64,000 bases of DNA from Castellaniella hirudinis (lineage in GTDB: Bacteria; Pseudomonadota; Gammaproteobacteria; Burkholderiales; Burkholderiaceae_B), in the NCBI RefSeq assembly GCF_042651965.1, contig NZ_JBHSDY010000004.1:182602-246601 (forward strand), given 5' to 3'. Shown piece by piece: positions 15,987 to 24,509 of this stretch; the stretch's first letter is position 1; each line of letters starts with the position of its first letter. The notes beneath the pieces are model-generated. The model did no database searches, was not told the origin of the DNA, and saw only the letters and a list, made by a program, of their open reading frames with translations. Position numbers and translations under genes: made by a program.

Positions 15987-17157
15987 ATCCCGCCCGGCTG
16001 CCGCCGCCCAGGCCTATGAAACCCGCGCCCTGGTGCTGCAAGGCGGCGGCGCGCTGGGCGCCTACCAGGCGGGTGTCTACGAAGGCCTGAACGAGGCCGG
16101 GATCGAGCTGACCGACCTGGCCGGCATTTCCATCGGCGCGCTGAACGCCGCCATCATCGCCGGCAACCCGGTCGAACAGCGCGTCGAACGGCTGCATGAG
16201 TTCTGGAACACCATCTGCCAGCCCTATGTCGGTCCGGCGGCCAATCCCCTGCTGGAACAAAGCCTGTTCCAGGTCAACGACCTGGCGCGCCAGTTTCTGG
16301 GGGTGGTCCATGCCGGCAGCGCCCTGATGGTGGGCCAGAAAGGCTTTTTCCATCCGCGTTTCCCACCCGCCGCCCTGTCCGCCGCACTGGACCCGGCCCG
16401 CGTCGGCCACTACGACACCCGGCCCCTGAAGGACACGCTGGAATCCCTGTGCGATTTCGACCGCATCAACGACGGCGGGCTGCACGTGTCGGTCGGCGCC
16501 GTGAATGTGCGCACCGGCAATTTCACCTATTTCGACAACCGCCGCACCCGTCTGGGGCCGGAGCATTTCATGGCCTCGGGCGCCCTGCCCCCGGCCTTCC
16601 CGGCCATCGAGATCGAAGGCGAGTATTACTGGGACGGCGGTCTGGTGTCCAACACCCCGCTGTCCCGGATCCTGGAGCGGAACCTGGCCCGCGACACGCT
16701 GGTGTTCCAGGTGGATCTCTGGTCGGCGCGCGGCCCGGTGCCGCGCAGCCTGAGCGAGGTCAGCGACCGCATCCAGGACATCCGCTATTCCAGCCGCACC
16801 CGGTTGGTCACCGACCAGATGCGCGCCTACCGCAAAATGCAGCGCCTGCTGCGCGAAGTCCTGGATCAGGTGCCGGCCAGACGGCGCAACGACATCCTGG
16901 CCTGCCGGCAGGCCGCCGAACTGGCCAGCGACAAGCGCAGCAACATCATCCACCTGATCTACCGCGACAAACCCTACGAGCAGCATTTCCGCGACTTCCA
17001 GTTCGGCCTGGCGACGATGCGGGAACACTGGGCCACGGGCCTGCAGGACATCCGCAGCACCCTGGCCCATCCCCGCTACCTGGCCATGCCCGACAACGAG
17101 GCCGGCTTCGTCACCCACGACGTGCACCGCGACGAAATCGAAGAGAACATGAAATGA
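15973..17157 (+). CDS. Patatin-like phospholipase family protein
   Basis: 394 residues. The oxyanion loop is GGGALGAYQAG (24-34), the nucleophile elbow is G51-I-S53-I-G55, and the catalytic aspartate is D221 in W-D-G-G, so the Ser-Asp dyad is complete. The C-terminal part (about 250-390) carries helical blocks such as RLVTDQMRAYRKMQ and NIIHLIYRDKPYEQHFRDFQF, the extension found in the DUF3734 class of bacterial patatins. Enzymes of this group cleave acyl esters of lipids, often with a link to polyhydroxyalkanoate metabolism. No signal peptide, so cytosolic or membrane-associated. It overlaps LysR by 14 nt and the next gene by ATGA. Confidence 0.85.
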   Translation: MSKTESRPAAAAQAYETRALVLQGGGALGAYQAGVYEGLNEAGIELTDLAGISIGALNAAIIAGNPVEQRVERLHEFWNTICQPYVGPAANPLLEQSLFQVNDLARQFLGVVHAGSALMVGQKGFFHPRFPPAALSAALDPARVGHYDTRPLKDTLESLCDFDRINDGGLHVSVGAVNVRTGNFTYFDNRRTRLGPEHFMASGALPPAFPAIEIEGEYYWDGGLVSNTPLSRILERNLARDTLVFQVDLWSARGPVPRSLSEVSDRIQDIRYSSRTRLVTDQMRAYRKMQRLLREVLDQVPARRRNDILACRQAAELASDKRSNIIHLIYRDKPYEQHFRDFQFGLATMREHWATGLQDIRSTLAHPRYLAMPDNEAGFVTHDVHRDEIEENMK

Positions 17158-17504
17158 GCCTGATCCTCTACGGCATTCCCAACTGCGACACCGTCAAGAA
17201 AGCCCGCGCCTGGCTGGACGCGCGGCAGCAGCCCTACCAGTTTCACGACTTCAAGAAAGCCGGCGTGCCCGAGGCGCGATTGCCGCAGTGGATCGCCCAG
17301 ACGGGTTGGGAAAAACTCATCAACCGCCAGGGCACGACCTGGCGCAAACTGCCGCCCGAATTGCAGGCGCAGATCCAGGATGCCGCCGGCGCCACTCGGC
17401 TGATGCGGGATCAGGCCAGCCTCATCAAGCGCCCCGTGGTCGAATGGCCCGACGGCAGCGTGACCGTGGGCTTCAACGAGACGGCCTGGGCGGAGAAGCT
17501 CTAG
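17154..17504 (+). CDS. ArsC/Spx family reductase-like protein (YffB type)
   Basis: 116 residues starting within the ATGA that ends the patatin gene. It has the N-terminal CDTVKKARAWL motif with a single cysteine (GIPNCDTVKKA), the thioredoxin-like fold pattern, and the C-terminal IKRPVVEW block. This matches the YffB/Spx-like branch of ArsC, which reduces with glutathione; the arsenate activity is unproven in this branch. The stop codon shares the bases CTAG (17501-17504) with the stop of the convergent exporter gene. Confidence 0.85.
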   Translation: MSLILYGIPNCDTVKKARAWLDARQQPYQFHDFKKAGVPEARLPQWIAQTGWEKLINRQGTTWRKLPPELQAQIQDAAGATRLMRDQASLIKRPVVEWPDGSVTVGFNETAWAEKL

Positions 17505-18421
17505 CCCTTGACCTTAGGCCGGTGCCCCAGCACCAGGGCTGAAATCGCCACCAGCACCGTACCCGCCACCTGCAGGGTCGTGATCGGCTCGCCCAGGAAC
17601 AGCCAGGCCAGGAACAGGATCGACACCGGCCCCAGCAGGCCCAACTGGGCCGTCAGCGGCGCGCCGATGCGCGCCACCGACCACATGATCATGAAGGTCG
17701 GCAACACCGTGTTGACCGTCGCGTGGATGAGCGACAGGCCGTAGACCGGCCAGCCCTGGTCCAGGCCCGCCACCCCCTTGACCGTGAAAAAGTGCACCAT
17801 CGTCACCCCGGCCGAGACCGTCATCGCGTAAGCCGTCAGCCGGGTGGCCGTGACCCGCTCGACCAGTTCGCCCGAACCGATCAGGTACATGGCATAGGAA
17901 AACGCCGAACCCAGCACGCAGGCCGAACCCAGTACGACATCTTCTCCCGTGATCGACAGGTCGGCCCAGAACACCAGGGCGACCCCGCCGTAGGCCAGGG
18001 CCATGGCCAGCCACTGGCGTGCGGCAATGGGCTTGCGCAGGAACCAGGCGGAAAACAGCAGCACGAAGGTCGGCGCCAGGAACAGGATCAGGCGTTCCAG
18101 TCCGGCGGAAATGTATTGCAGCCCCAGGAAATCCAGGAGGCTGGACAGGTAATAGCCGATGAAACCCAATACCGCGATGCGCAGGCTGTCGCGCCGGCTC
18201 AGCGGTGTCAGCAGGCCTCGGCGCACGCGCCCCATCTGGGTCAGTGCGATGGCGGCAAAAAACGGCAGCGCCAACAGCATGCGAAAACCGATCACATCCA
18301 GCGCATCCACCCCGTGCAGGTACAGCAGCTTGGCGACGATCGCCTTGGCTGAGAACAGCACCGCTCCCAGACCCGCCAGCACAAAGCCGGTCCAGAACAT
18401 GCTGCGGGAGGGTAGCCCCAT
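17501..18421 (-). CDS. DMT superfamily (EamA) permease
   Basis: 306 residues with ten membrane helices in two EamA repeats (first about 8-140, second about 155-300; block LGPVSILFLAWLFLGEPIT at the end). EamA proteins export amino acids, metabolites or drugs across the inner membrane. The ATG at 18421 is used, and an ATG at 18400 is possible; neither has a strong ribosome site. The upstream frame continues through the divergent regulator gene and is not coding. The start faces a MarR gene with an operator in the 42-bp gap, so the MarR protein probably regulates this gene too. Confidence 0.8.
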   Translation of the reverse strand: MGLPSRSMFWTGFVLAGLGAVLFSAKAIVAKLLYLHGVDALDVIGFRMLLALPFFAAIALTQMGRVRRGLLTPLSRRDSLRIAVLGFIGYYLSSLLDFLGLQYISAGLERLILFLAPTFVLLFSAWFLRKPIAARQWLAMALAYGGVALVFWADLSITGEDVVLGSACVLGSAFSYAMYLIGSGELVERVTATRLTAYAMTVSAGVTMVHFFTVKGVAGLDQGWPVYGLSLIHATVNTVLPTFMIMWSVARIGAPLTAQLGLLGPVSILFLAWLFLGEPITTLQVAGTVLVAISALVLGHRPKVKG

Positions 18422-18428
18422 TTTTACT

Positions 18429-18442
18429 TGCCTAGTCAGATA
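18429..18442. promoter_or_regulatory. MarR operator copy 1
   Basis: TGCCTAGTCAGATA, with the 11-bp core CTAGTCAGATA (18432-18442), lies between the permease and marR. The same core recurs at 19070-19080 in front of the efflux operon, which makes it a likely binding site of the MarR protein encoded between them. It differs by one base from the perfect palindrome TGACTAGTCA. Confidence 0.65.
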
Positions 18443-18463
18443 TTGATGCTGTAGAATTTTAGC

Positions 18464-19012
18464 ATGCAAGACACCAGGCCGAACGGCCCCTCCCCTCTGC
18501 CGCAAGACAGCGCCTGCCAGTATTACAGCGGCACTTCCGGCGACCTCAGCCCCGAACGCAACGTCGGGCTGCTCGTCAAACATGTCCATAACCTGCTGCA
18601 CCGGGTCATCGACCTGCAGACCTGCCCCATAGGCCTGACGGCCAACCAATGGCGTCCCCTGCTGCTCATCCTGGTCCGAGGCATCGACACTCCGGCCGAA
18701 CTGGCCCGCGTCCTGGACGTGGACACGGGCGCTACCACGCGCATGCTGGACCGGCTGGAATCCAAGGGCTTCGTGCGGCGCGAACGCGTGCCCGAAGACC
18801 GGCGCGTCGTCAAGATCGTGCCGACGGACGAAGGCCGCGCGGTGGCGGACCAGATCCTGCCCGCCATTTCCCAGGCGCTCAACGTCCACCTGAACGGCTT
18901 CTCCGAAGACGAGATCCACATGCTGATCGCCCTGCTCAAGCGCATGATCGTCAACGGCGAACACTATCTGCAGCAGTCGGCCGACACCTCGGCCCCCACC
19001 GACACGCCCTGA
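18464..19012 (+). CDS. MarR family transcriptional regulator
   Basis: 182 residues. The winged helix-turn-helix spans about 60-140 (LTANQWRPLLLILVRGIDTPAELARVLDVDTGATTRMLDRLESKGFVRRERVPEDRRVVKIVPTDEG, read in pieces), with the family's DxR wing motif PEDRRV. The ~30 residue N-terminal extension is longer than in MarR. Placement next to an EmrAB-TolC-like operon and operator copies in both promoters suggest the EmrR/MprA role: repression of the efflux genes until a phenolic or hydrophobic drug binds. No ribosome site better than the weak purine stretch is seen. Confidence 0.85.
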   Translation: MQDTRPNGPSPLPQDSACQYYSGTSGDLSPERNVGLLVKHVHNLLHRVIDLQTCPIGLTANQWRPLLLILVRGIDTPAELARVLDVDTGATTRMLDRLESKGFVRRERVPEDRRVVKIVPTDEGRAVADQILPAISQALNVHLNGFSEDEIHMLIALLKRMIVNGEHYLQQSADTSAPTDTP

Positions 19013-19066
19013 CACCCCCTGACACGCCACAACGCCTCGCAAAGGTGCATACTGCCCTCTGATCAC

Positions 19067-19080
19067 TGACTAGTCAGATA
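19067..19080. promoter_or_regulatory. MarR operator copy 2 (efflux operon)
   Basis: TGACTAGTCA (19067-19076) is a perfect 10-bp palindrome and extends into the core CTAGTCAGATA (19070-19080) shared with 18432-18442. It lies 36-49 bp before the first gene of the efflux operon, where a bound repressor would cover the promoter. Confidence 0.7.
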
Positions 19081-19115
19081 CAGACCCGATCAACAATATT
19101 CAGCTTCCTGTCAGC

Positions 19116-20543
19116 ATGAAACCCCTCATCCCCCTGCTGCTCGCTCTCTCGCTCTCCGCCTGCGCCCCCATGGACCCGGGTTCCCCCGCCACCAAGGCAC
19201 TCGACGCCCAGGCCCTGGGACTGACCGACACCGCCCTCGCCTGGCCGGGCGACCGCTGGTGGACGCGCTACCAGGACGCCCAATTGGACGGTCTGATCGA
19301 CCAGGCCCTGCAATCGAACCCGTCCCTGGACGCCGCCGCCGCCCGCGTGCGCGTGGCCCGGGCGGCCGCGCGCGGCGCACGCGCCGTGCAATGGCCGCAA
19401 GTCAACGCCAACTACCATTTGACGCGGCAGCGCTACAGCGAAAACTACATCTATCCGCCCCCTCTGGGCGGTTCATACGAGACCGACACCGGACTGGGAC
19501 TGCAGTTGGACTTCAATCTGGACCTGTGGGGGCGCCAACGCGCGCTGGCGGGCGCTGCCAGGCAGCGCGCCGCCGCTGCCGAAGCCAGCCGCCAGCAGGC
19601 CCGCGTGCTGTTGGTCTCGGCCGTCTCCCAGGCGTACTTTCAGTCGCAAAACGCCCAGGCCCAGGCCGACGCCATCGGCCACATCGCCAGCAAGCTGCAG
19701 GAAGCCCTGGACATCACCCGCGACCGCTACAAGAACGGCCTGGGCACCCAGGTGGACGTGGACCAGGCCGACTCGGCGGTCTCATCCGCCCGGGTACAGC
19801 TCAGCCAGGCGAACAACAACGTCCAGTTGCTGCACCACCAGCTCGCCGCCCTGCTGGGCCGATCTCCCGAGCAACTGCCGGCGCTGGCCGCACGCCCGGG
19901 CGCCGCGCTGCCGCCCGACATCCCGGGTCGACTGCCCATGGCCCTGCTGGGCCGGCGCGCCGACATCACCGCCGCCCGCCTGCAGGCCGAAGCCGCCGGC
20001 GCCGAAGTCTCCGCCGCCAAGGCCGACTTCCTGCCCAACATCGACTTGTCGGCCAGCTTCGGCTACCTGTCGCTGGGCCTGGACAAGCTGGTGCGCAGCA
20101 GCAGCGAAAACTACGGCGCCGGCCCGGTCATCACCCTGCCGATCTTCAATGCCGGCGGCCTGAACGCCCGGCTGGAGGGCCGCCGCGCCGAGCGCGACGA
20201 GGCCATCGCCCGCTACAACGAAACCGTCCTGGGCGCGCTGCGCGAAGTGGCCGATGCCCGCGATTCGATCCAGTCGCTGCAAGAACAGATCCGCCACCAG
20301 GAAGCCAGCATGAAGGCCATCACCTCGGCCTATGACGTGGCCCTGAGCCGCTATAAAGCCGGCCTGGGCGACTTCGTGCAAGTGCTGCTGGCGCAAAGCG
20401 AAGCCCTGAAGCAGACCGTGCAGACCACCGACCTGCACGCCCGCGCCTATCTGCTGGACGTGCAACTGGCGACCGCCCTGGGCGGCGGCTACGTCCAGGA
20501 CGACGGCGCCCCGCGCGCCGCCGCGACCTCGACCCGACAATAA
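19116..20543 (+). CDS. Outer-membrane efflux lipoprotein (NodT/OprM family)
   Basis: 475 residues with a lipoprotein signal peptide ending in LSAC (Cys16 lipidation site). Two OEP repeats follow (about 60-250 and 265-460) with the expected motifs WWTRYQDAQLDGLIDQAL, LDFNLDLWGR, DITRDRYKNGLGTQVDVDQA and PIFNAGG-LNARLEG. The protein forms the trimeric outer-membrane channel of a tripartite pump; its partners are the next two genes, separated by 19 bp. It exports substrates through the outer membrane. The operon order (channel, adaptor, transporter) is normal for EmrAB-type pumps in betaproteobacteria. Confidence 0.9.
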   Translation: MKPLIPLLLALSLSACAPMDPGSPATKALDAQALGLTDTALAWPGDRWWTRYQDAQLDGLIDQALQSNPSLDAAAARVRVARAAARGARAVQWPQVNANYHLTRQRYSENYIYPPPLGGSYETDTGLGLQLDFNLDLWGRQRALAGAARQRAAAAEASRQQARVLLVSAVSQAYFQSQNAQAQADAIGHIASKLQEALDITRDRYKNGLGTQVDVDQADSAVSSARVQLSQANNNVQLLHHQLAALLGRSPEQLPALAARPGAALPPDIPGRLPMALLGRRADITAARLQAEAAGAEVSAAKADFLPNIDLSASFGYLSLGLDKLVRSSSENYGAGPVITLPIFNAGGLNARLEGRRAERDEAIARYNETVLGALREVADARDSIQSLQEQIRHQEASMKAITSAYDVALSRYKAGLGDFVQVLLAQSEALKQTVQTTDLHARAYLLDVQLATALGGGYVQDDGAPRAAATSTRQ

Positions 20544-20562
20544 ACTTTTCTTCGACCGCATC

Positions 20563-21765
20563 ATGACTGCATCCAGCCCCAGCAACTCCCCCGCCCGCAC
20601 CCGCCTGATGCTCTGGGCCACCGGCATTTTCGTCCTGGCCGGCCTGCTCTATGGCGCGTGGTGGCTGATCTTCGCCTCCCACTACGAATCCACTGACGAC
20701 GCCTACGTGCACGGCAATCTGGTACAGGTCAGCGCCCAGATTCCCGGCACGGTCATCGCCATCGGCGCCGAGGAAACCCAGACCATCACCCAGGGCACCC
20801 GCCTGGTGACCCTGGACGGCAGCGACACGGACATCGCCCTGGCCCAGGCCGAAGCCGCCCTGGCCCAGACCGTGCGCCGCACCCAGACGCTGTTCGTGCA
20901 GAACGACGCCCTGGCGGCCGACGTCGCCGTGGGCGAGGCCAACGTCGAACAGGCGGACACCCAGCTCAGCAAGGCACGCAACGACCTGCAGCGGCGCAAC
21001 GCGCTGCGCGGCACCGGCGGCGTCAGCGGCGAGGAACTGCTGCACGCCCAGGTCGCCGTGAAATCCGCAGAGGCCAGCCTGGCCCAGGCCCGCGCCGGCC
21101 TGGCCGCCGCGCGCGCCAAACTGGCCACCAACCAGGCCCTGACCCGGGGCAGCACCGTGGCCACCCACCCCGACGTGCTGCAGGCAGCCGATCAGGTGCG
21201 CCAGGCCTGGCTGTCCAGCGTGCGCACACACGTCCTGGCCCCGGTGGGCGGCATGGTCGCCCAGCGCTCCGTCCAACTGGGGCAACGCATCCAGCCGGGT
21301 ACGTCGCTGATGACGATCGTGCCGCTGGACAGCCTGTGGGTGGAAGCCAACTTCAAGGAAAACCAGCTCGACGCCATGCAGCCCGGCCAGCAGGTCAAGC
21401 TGGTCTCCGACCTGTACGGCAGCAAGATCGCCTATCACGGTACGGTCGCCGGCATCGCTGCCGGCAGCGGCAGCGCCTTCGCCCTGCTGCCGGCGCAAAA
21501 CGCCAGCGGCAACTGGATCAAGGTCATCCAACGGGTACCTGTGCGCATCCGCCTGGACCCGAAGGAACTCCAGGCACATCCCCTGCGCGTGGGCCTGTCC
21601 ATGACGGCCGAGGTCGACCTGTCCTCCACGCCGGAACAGACGGACGCCAGCCGGCAAGGCGGCCAGGCGGCCGAACCGGCCCTGAGCACCCCGGTCTACG
21701 ATCATGACCCGGCCGAGGTCGACGCCCGCATCCAGCAGATCATCCAGGACAACACCGCCTCATGA
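20563..21765 (+). CDS. EmrA-like membrane fusion protein (HlyD family)
   Basis: 400 residues. A single N-terminal membrane helix (about 13-37) precedes the lipoyl half-motif STDDAYVHGNLVQVSAQIPG, a coiled-coil hairpin (about 95-210, rich in A/Q/L), the second lipoyl half (RTHVLAPVGGMVAQRSVQLGQ) and a beta-barrel domain (SLWVEANFKENQLDAMQPGQ). This is the EmrA type periplasmic adaptor that joins the MFS transporter to the outer-membrane channel. Its stop overlaps the next gene by ATGA, so translation is coupled. The C-terminal tail (VDARIQQIIQDN) is an added extension of unknown use. Confidence 0.9.
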   Translation: MTASSPSNSPARTRLMLWATGIFVLAGLLYGAWWLIFASHYESTDDAYVHGNLVQVSAQIPGTVIAIGAEETQTITQGTRLVTLDGSDTDIALAQAEAALAQTVRRTQTLFVQNDALAADVAVGEANVEQADTQLSKARNDLQRRNALRGTGGVSGEELLHAQVAVKSAEASLAQARAGLAAARAKLATNQALTRGSTVATHPDVLQAADQVRQAWLSSVRTHVLAPVGGMVAQRSVQLGQRIQPGTSLMTIVPLDSLWVEANFKENQLDAMQPGQQVKLVSDLYGSKIAYHGTVAGIAAGSGSAFALLPAQNASGNWIKVIQRVPVRIRLDPKELQAHPLRVGLSMTAEVDLSSTPEQTDASRQGGQAAEPALSTPVYDHDPAEVDARIQQIIQDNTAS

Positions 21766-23384
21766 GCACTGCATCCTCTCTTCCGGACGACGCGGCCGAT
21801 CAGGCGCCGGAGGCCCCCGCCGCCCCGGCCCAGCCGCCCGCCGGGGGCTATCCGCCCCTGGAAGGCAGCGCCCGCACCTTCGGCACCATCGCCCTGTCGG
21901 CGGCCGTGTTCATGAATGTGCTGGACTCGTCCATCGCCAACGTCTCCATCCCCACGATCGCCGGCGACCTGGGGGTCAGCGCCACCCAGGGCACCTGGGT
22001 CATCACCTCGTTCGCCGTGGCCAACGCCATCACCGTGCCGCTGACCGGCTGGCTGACGCAGCGCTTCGGCCAGGTGCGCCTGTTCGTGCTGTCCGTGATG
22101 CTGTTCGTCATCAGCTCCTGGCTGTGCGGCTTCGCCTGGTCGCTGGAATCGCTGGTGTTCTTCCGCGTGCTGCAAGGCGCCGTGGCCGGGCCGATGATCC
22201 CGCTGTCGCAGTCCCTGATGCTCGCCAGCTACCCCCGGGCCAAAGCCGGCATGGCCCTGGCGCTCTGGTCCATGACCATCCTGGTCGGCCCCATCGCCGG
22301 GCCGCTGCTGGGCGGCTGGATCTCGGACAACTACGCCTGGTCCTGGATCTTCTACATCAACGTCCCCGTCGGCCTGATCGCCGGCTGGGCCTCATGGCAG
22401 GTCTACAAGGAACGGGACACGCGCCGCATCCACCTGCCCATCGACCGCATGGGCCTGATCCTGCTGGTCGTCTGGGTCGGCGCCCTGCAACTGCTGCTGG
22501 ACAAGGGCAAGGAACTGGAATGGTTCGCCAGCCCGCTGATCTGCGTGCTGGCCGTGGTCTCGGTCGTGGCCTTCGTCTATTTCGTGATCTGGGAACTGAC
22601 CGCCGCGCACCCGGTGGTGGACCTGACCCTGTTCGCGCAGCGCAACTTCACCTCCGGCACCATCGCCCTGTCGGTCGCCTACGGCGTGTTCTTCGGCACC
22701 GTCGTGCTGCTGCCCCTGTGGCTGCAGAACACCATGGGCTACACGGCCACCTGGGCAGGCGTCGCCTCGGCCCCGGTGGGCATCCTGGCCATCATCCTGT
22801 CGCCCGTGGTAGGCAAGCTGCTGGCCCGCCACGACCCGCGCCCCATCGCCACCATCGCCTTCCTGATCTTCGCTCTGATCAGCTATATGCGCGCCCAGTT
22901 CAACACCAGCGTGGACCTGTACACGGTGATGCTGCCCACCTTCATCCAGGGGGCGGCCATGGCGACTTTCTTCATCCCGCTGACGACGATCTCGCTGTCG
23001 GGCCTGAGCCCCGACCGGATCCCCGCCGCCGCCGGCCTGTCGAACTTCTTCCGCCTGGTCTGCGGCGCCTTCGGGACCTCGATCACCACCACGATCTGGG
23101 ACAACCGCGCCTCGCTGCACCACAGCCGCCTGACCGAAGTCGCCCGCCCCGGCGAGCCGGCTTTCGACCACATCATGGGCGGCCTGCAGAACCTGGGCGT
23201 GAGCCCGCAGCGCGGCGCGGGCATGCTGGACGGGGTCATCAATCAGCAGGCCTACACCATGTCGGCCACCGACATCTTCTACGCCTCGGCGCTGATTTTC
23301 CTGGTCCTGATCGGCCTGATCTGGCTGGCCCGGCCGAAGACCTCGGCCCACGGCGGATCGGCCGCGGGAGGCGGCGCGCATTGA
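21762..23384 (+). CDS. EmrB-like MFS drug transporter (DHA2, 14 helices)
   Basis: 540 residues, with 14 predicted helices, of the DHA2 family. Characteristic blocks: FMNVLDSSIANVSIPTIAGDLG (motif D1), WVITSFAVANAITVPLTGWL, a motif A at LTQRFGQVRLF, ILVGPIAGPLLGGWI (motif C of exporters) and IFYINVPVGL. A Pro/Ala-rich cytosolic N-terminus of about 35 residues precedes helix 1. With the two upstream genes it makes a tripartite proton-driven pump for hydrophobic or acidic drugs. Regulated most likely by the MarR protein at 18464-19012. Confidence 0.9.
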   Translation: MSTASSLPDDAADQAPEAPAAPAQPPAGGYPPLEGSARTFGTIALSAAVFMNVLDSSIANVSIPTIAGDLGVSATQGTWVITSFAVANAITVPLTGWLTQRFGQVRLFVLSVMLFVISSWLCGFAWSLESLVFFRVLQGAVAGPMIPLSQSLMLASYPRAKAGMALALWSMTILVGPIAGPLLGGWISDNYAWSWIFYINVPVGLIAGWASWQVYKERDTRRIHLPIDRMGLILLVVWVGALQLLLDKGKELEWFASPLICVLAVVSVVAFVYFVIWELTAAHPVVDLTLFAQRNFTSGTIALSVAYGVFFGTVVLLPLWLQNTMGYTATWAGVASAPVGILAIILSPVVGKLLARHDPRPIATIAFLIFALISYMRAQFNTSVDLYTVMLPTFIQGAAMATFFIPLTTISLSGLSPDRIPAAAGLSNFFRLVCGAFGTSITTTIWDNRASLHHSRLTEVARPGEPAFDHIMGGLQNLGVSPQRGAGMLDGVINQQAYTMSATDIFYASALIFLVLIGLIWLARPKTSAHGGSAAGGGAH

Positions 23385-23408
23385 TTTTTTTGCATGAAGC
23401 GATGCGCT

Positions 23409-23438
23409 TTGCGCGCGCCCAGAAATTTGTGCTATAGT
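23409..23438 (+). promoter_or_regulatory. Promoter of tRNA-Asn
   Basis: TTGCGC (23409-23414) and TATAGT (23433-23438) with an 18-bp spacer end 16 bp before the tRNA, a normal distance for a tRNA promoter. A GC-rich stretch follows the -35. Confidence 0.6.
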
Positions 23439-23454
23439 TTCGCTTCTTCGCAGT

Positions 23455-23530
23455 TCCCCGATAGCTCAGTCGGTAGAGCGACGGACTGTTAATCCGCAGG
23501 TCCCAGGTTCGAGCCCTGGTCGGGGAGCCA
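23455..23530 (+). tRNA. tRNA-Asn (anticodon GUU)
   Basis: 76 nt. The 7-bp acceptor stem TCCCCGA/TCGGGGA pairs fully, the discriminator is G, and CCA is encoded (23528-23530). D-arm AGCTCAGTCGGTAGAGC, anticodon GTT (23488-23490), T-arm CCAGGTTCGAGCCCTGG. It stands alone behind the efflux operon and is followed by a terminator. The following kilobase has a different character (see the endonuclease V and secreted protein entries). Confidence 0.98.
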
Positions 23531-23538
23531 AGAAATTC

Positions 23539-23574
23539 AAGGACTTAGGTGAAAGCCTAGGTCCTTTTGTTTTG
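23539..23574 (+). terminator. Rho-independent terminator after tRNA-Asn
   Basis: Stem AAGGACTTAGG/CCTAGGTCCTT (23539-23549 with 23556-23566; one G-T pair), loop TGAAAG, then TTTTGTTTTG. It ends the tRNA transcript. Confidence 0.85.
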
Positions 23575-23634
23575 TCCGTATGTGCCGGTTTATGTGACGC
23601 TGTCATCAAACAGCTTTCGCCCAATCAGGACACC

Positions 23635-24000
23635 ATGACCCGCATCAACTGCGTCCCCGTCGAAGAACTCAGCGGCCCCCATCTCGTCGCCGAGTACCGG
23701 GAACTGCCCAGGGTGTTCGCGCTTGCAGAGAAAGCCGCTGCTCGCGGGAACCTGTCCCAGCCGGCGATATACACCCTCGGCAAAGGCCATCTGCTCTTCT
23801 TCTATACCCGATTGGGGTACCTGGCCAGACGCCACGCGGAACTGATCGGCGAGATGAAAAGGCGCGGGTACAAGCCCACGTTTTCCGGTGTCCGCAGGGA
23901 GGATTTCCCTGGAACGCCCGACGCCTACTGGATCGACTGGGAGCCGACCGACGAAGCGCTGGCACTGAACCGAGCCAGAATCAGGGAGCGAGGCGCATAA
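23635..24000 (+). CDS. Pyrimidine dimer DNA glycosylase (T4 endonuclease V homologue)
   Basis: 121 residues. The N-terminus MTRIN and the block HLVAEYRELPRVF match bacteriophage T4 endonuclease V (DenV), an enzyme that cuts the glycosyl bond of the 5' base of cyclobutane dimers and then the backbone. All known catalytic residues are in place with T4 numbering: Thr2 (Schiff base after Met removal), Arg3, Arg22, Glu23 and Arg26. Further matches: LGKGHLLFFYTRLGYLARRHAELIGEMKRRGY. The ATG is set by this motif; upstream codons belong to the leader. The gene sits alone behind tRNA-Asn and its terminator, lower in GC than its neighbours, so acquisition from a phage or another bacterium is likely. 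The C-terminus is a little shorter than in T4 (138 residues), lacking part of the tail. Confidence 0.88.
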   Translation: MTRINCVPVEELSGPHLVAEYRELPRVFALAEKAAARGNLSQPAIYTLGKGHLLFFYTRLGYLARRHAELIGEMKRRGYKPTFSGVRREDFPGTPDAYWIDWEPTDEALALNRARIRERGA

Positions 24001-24056
24001 CCTTTTTGTAATAATGAACGACGCTATGCCGAGCAAGGATCACTAAAAGGGAACAC

Positions 24057-24497
24057 ATGAATACACGGACTCTTGCACTGGTCGGGTTACTCAGCCTTGG
24101 CATTCAGACCTGCAATATTGCGCAAGCGCAATACACCCTCTCCAGGGAAGACGCCAAGAGCCTACGCGTGACTCATGGCGATTCCTCACCCAACGGCGCC
24201 GCACGAGGTGTCCTGCAAGCCCCTCAGGACAGATCCGCACGAGATTCCGAGTTCAGCGAAAAATTCAACAAAGCGCTATCGGACGTAAAGCGCAAAGAGC
24301 AAGAGGCTCAGGCACAGTCGTTGCGCACTCAAATGCAAAACCAGGACATGCTCAACAGCAATGTGCACTCGCCACACCGCAGCGATACTACCGCGCCTAA
24401 AGGTCGTACCGAGATCCGGTTTGACAAAAGAGGCACGACCGCATGCGGCAAGACAGAGTCCGGGCAGACACGGTGTGAAACTCAAGGCCAGTGGTAA
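24057..24497 (+). CDS. Unknown secreted protein
   Basis: 146 residues. A signal peptide of about 24 residues (hydrophobic LALVGLLSLG, cleavage after AQA) is followed by a polar, mostly helical mature part with QDRSARDSEFSEKFNKAL and a heptad-like stretch KRKEQEAQAQSLRTQMQ. The C-terminus is basic and has two cysteines (TTACGKTESGQTRC), which could form a disulfide. I recognise no family. Base composition is clearly lower in GC than most of the window. RBS AAAGGGAA lies 7 nt before the ATG. Its stop is 12 bp from the stop of the convergent MFS gene. Confidence 0.6.
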   Translation: MNTRTLALVGLLSLGIQTCNIAQAQYTLSREDAKSLRVTHGDSSPNGAARGVLQAPQDRSARDSEFSEKFNKALSDVKRKEQEAQAQSLRTQMQNQDMLNSNVHSPHRSDTTAPKGRTEIRFDKRGTTACGKTESGQTRCETQGQW

Positions 24498-24509
24498 AAA
24501 AGGCGACGC

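Noticed and set aside
18422..19066. Extension of the DMT permease frame upstream to 19066
   Set aside because: It runs antisense through the whole MarR gene and adds a non-hydrophobic segment without family similarity.
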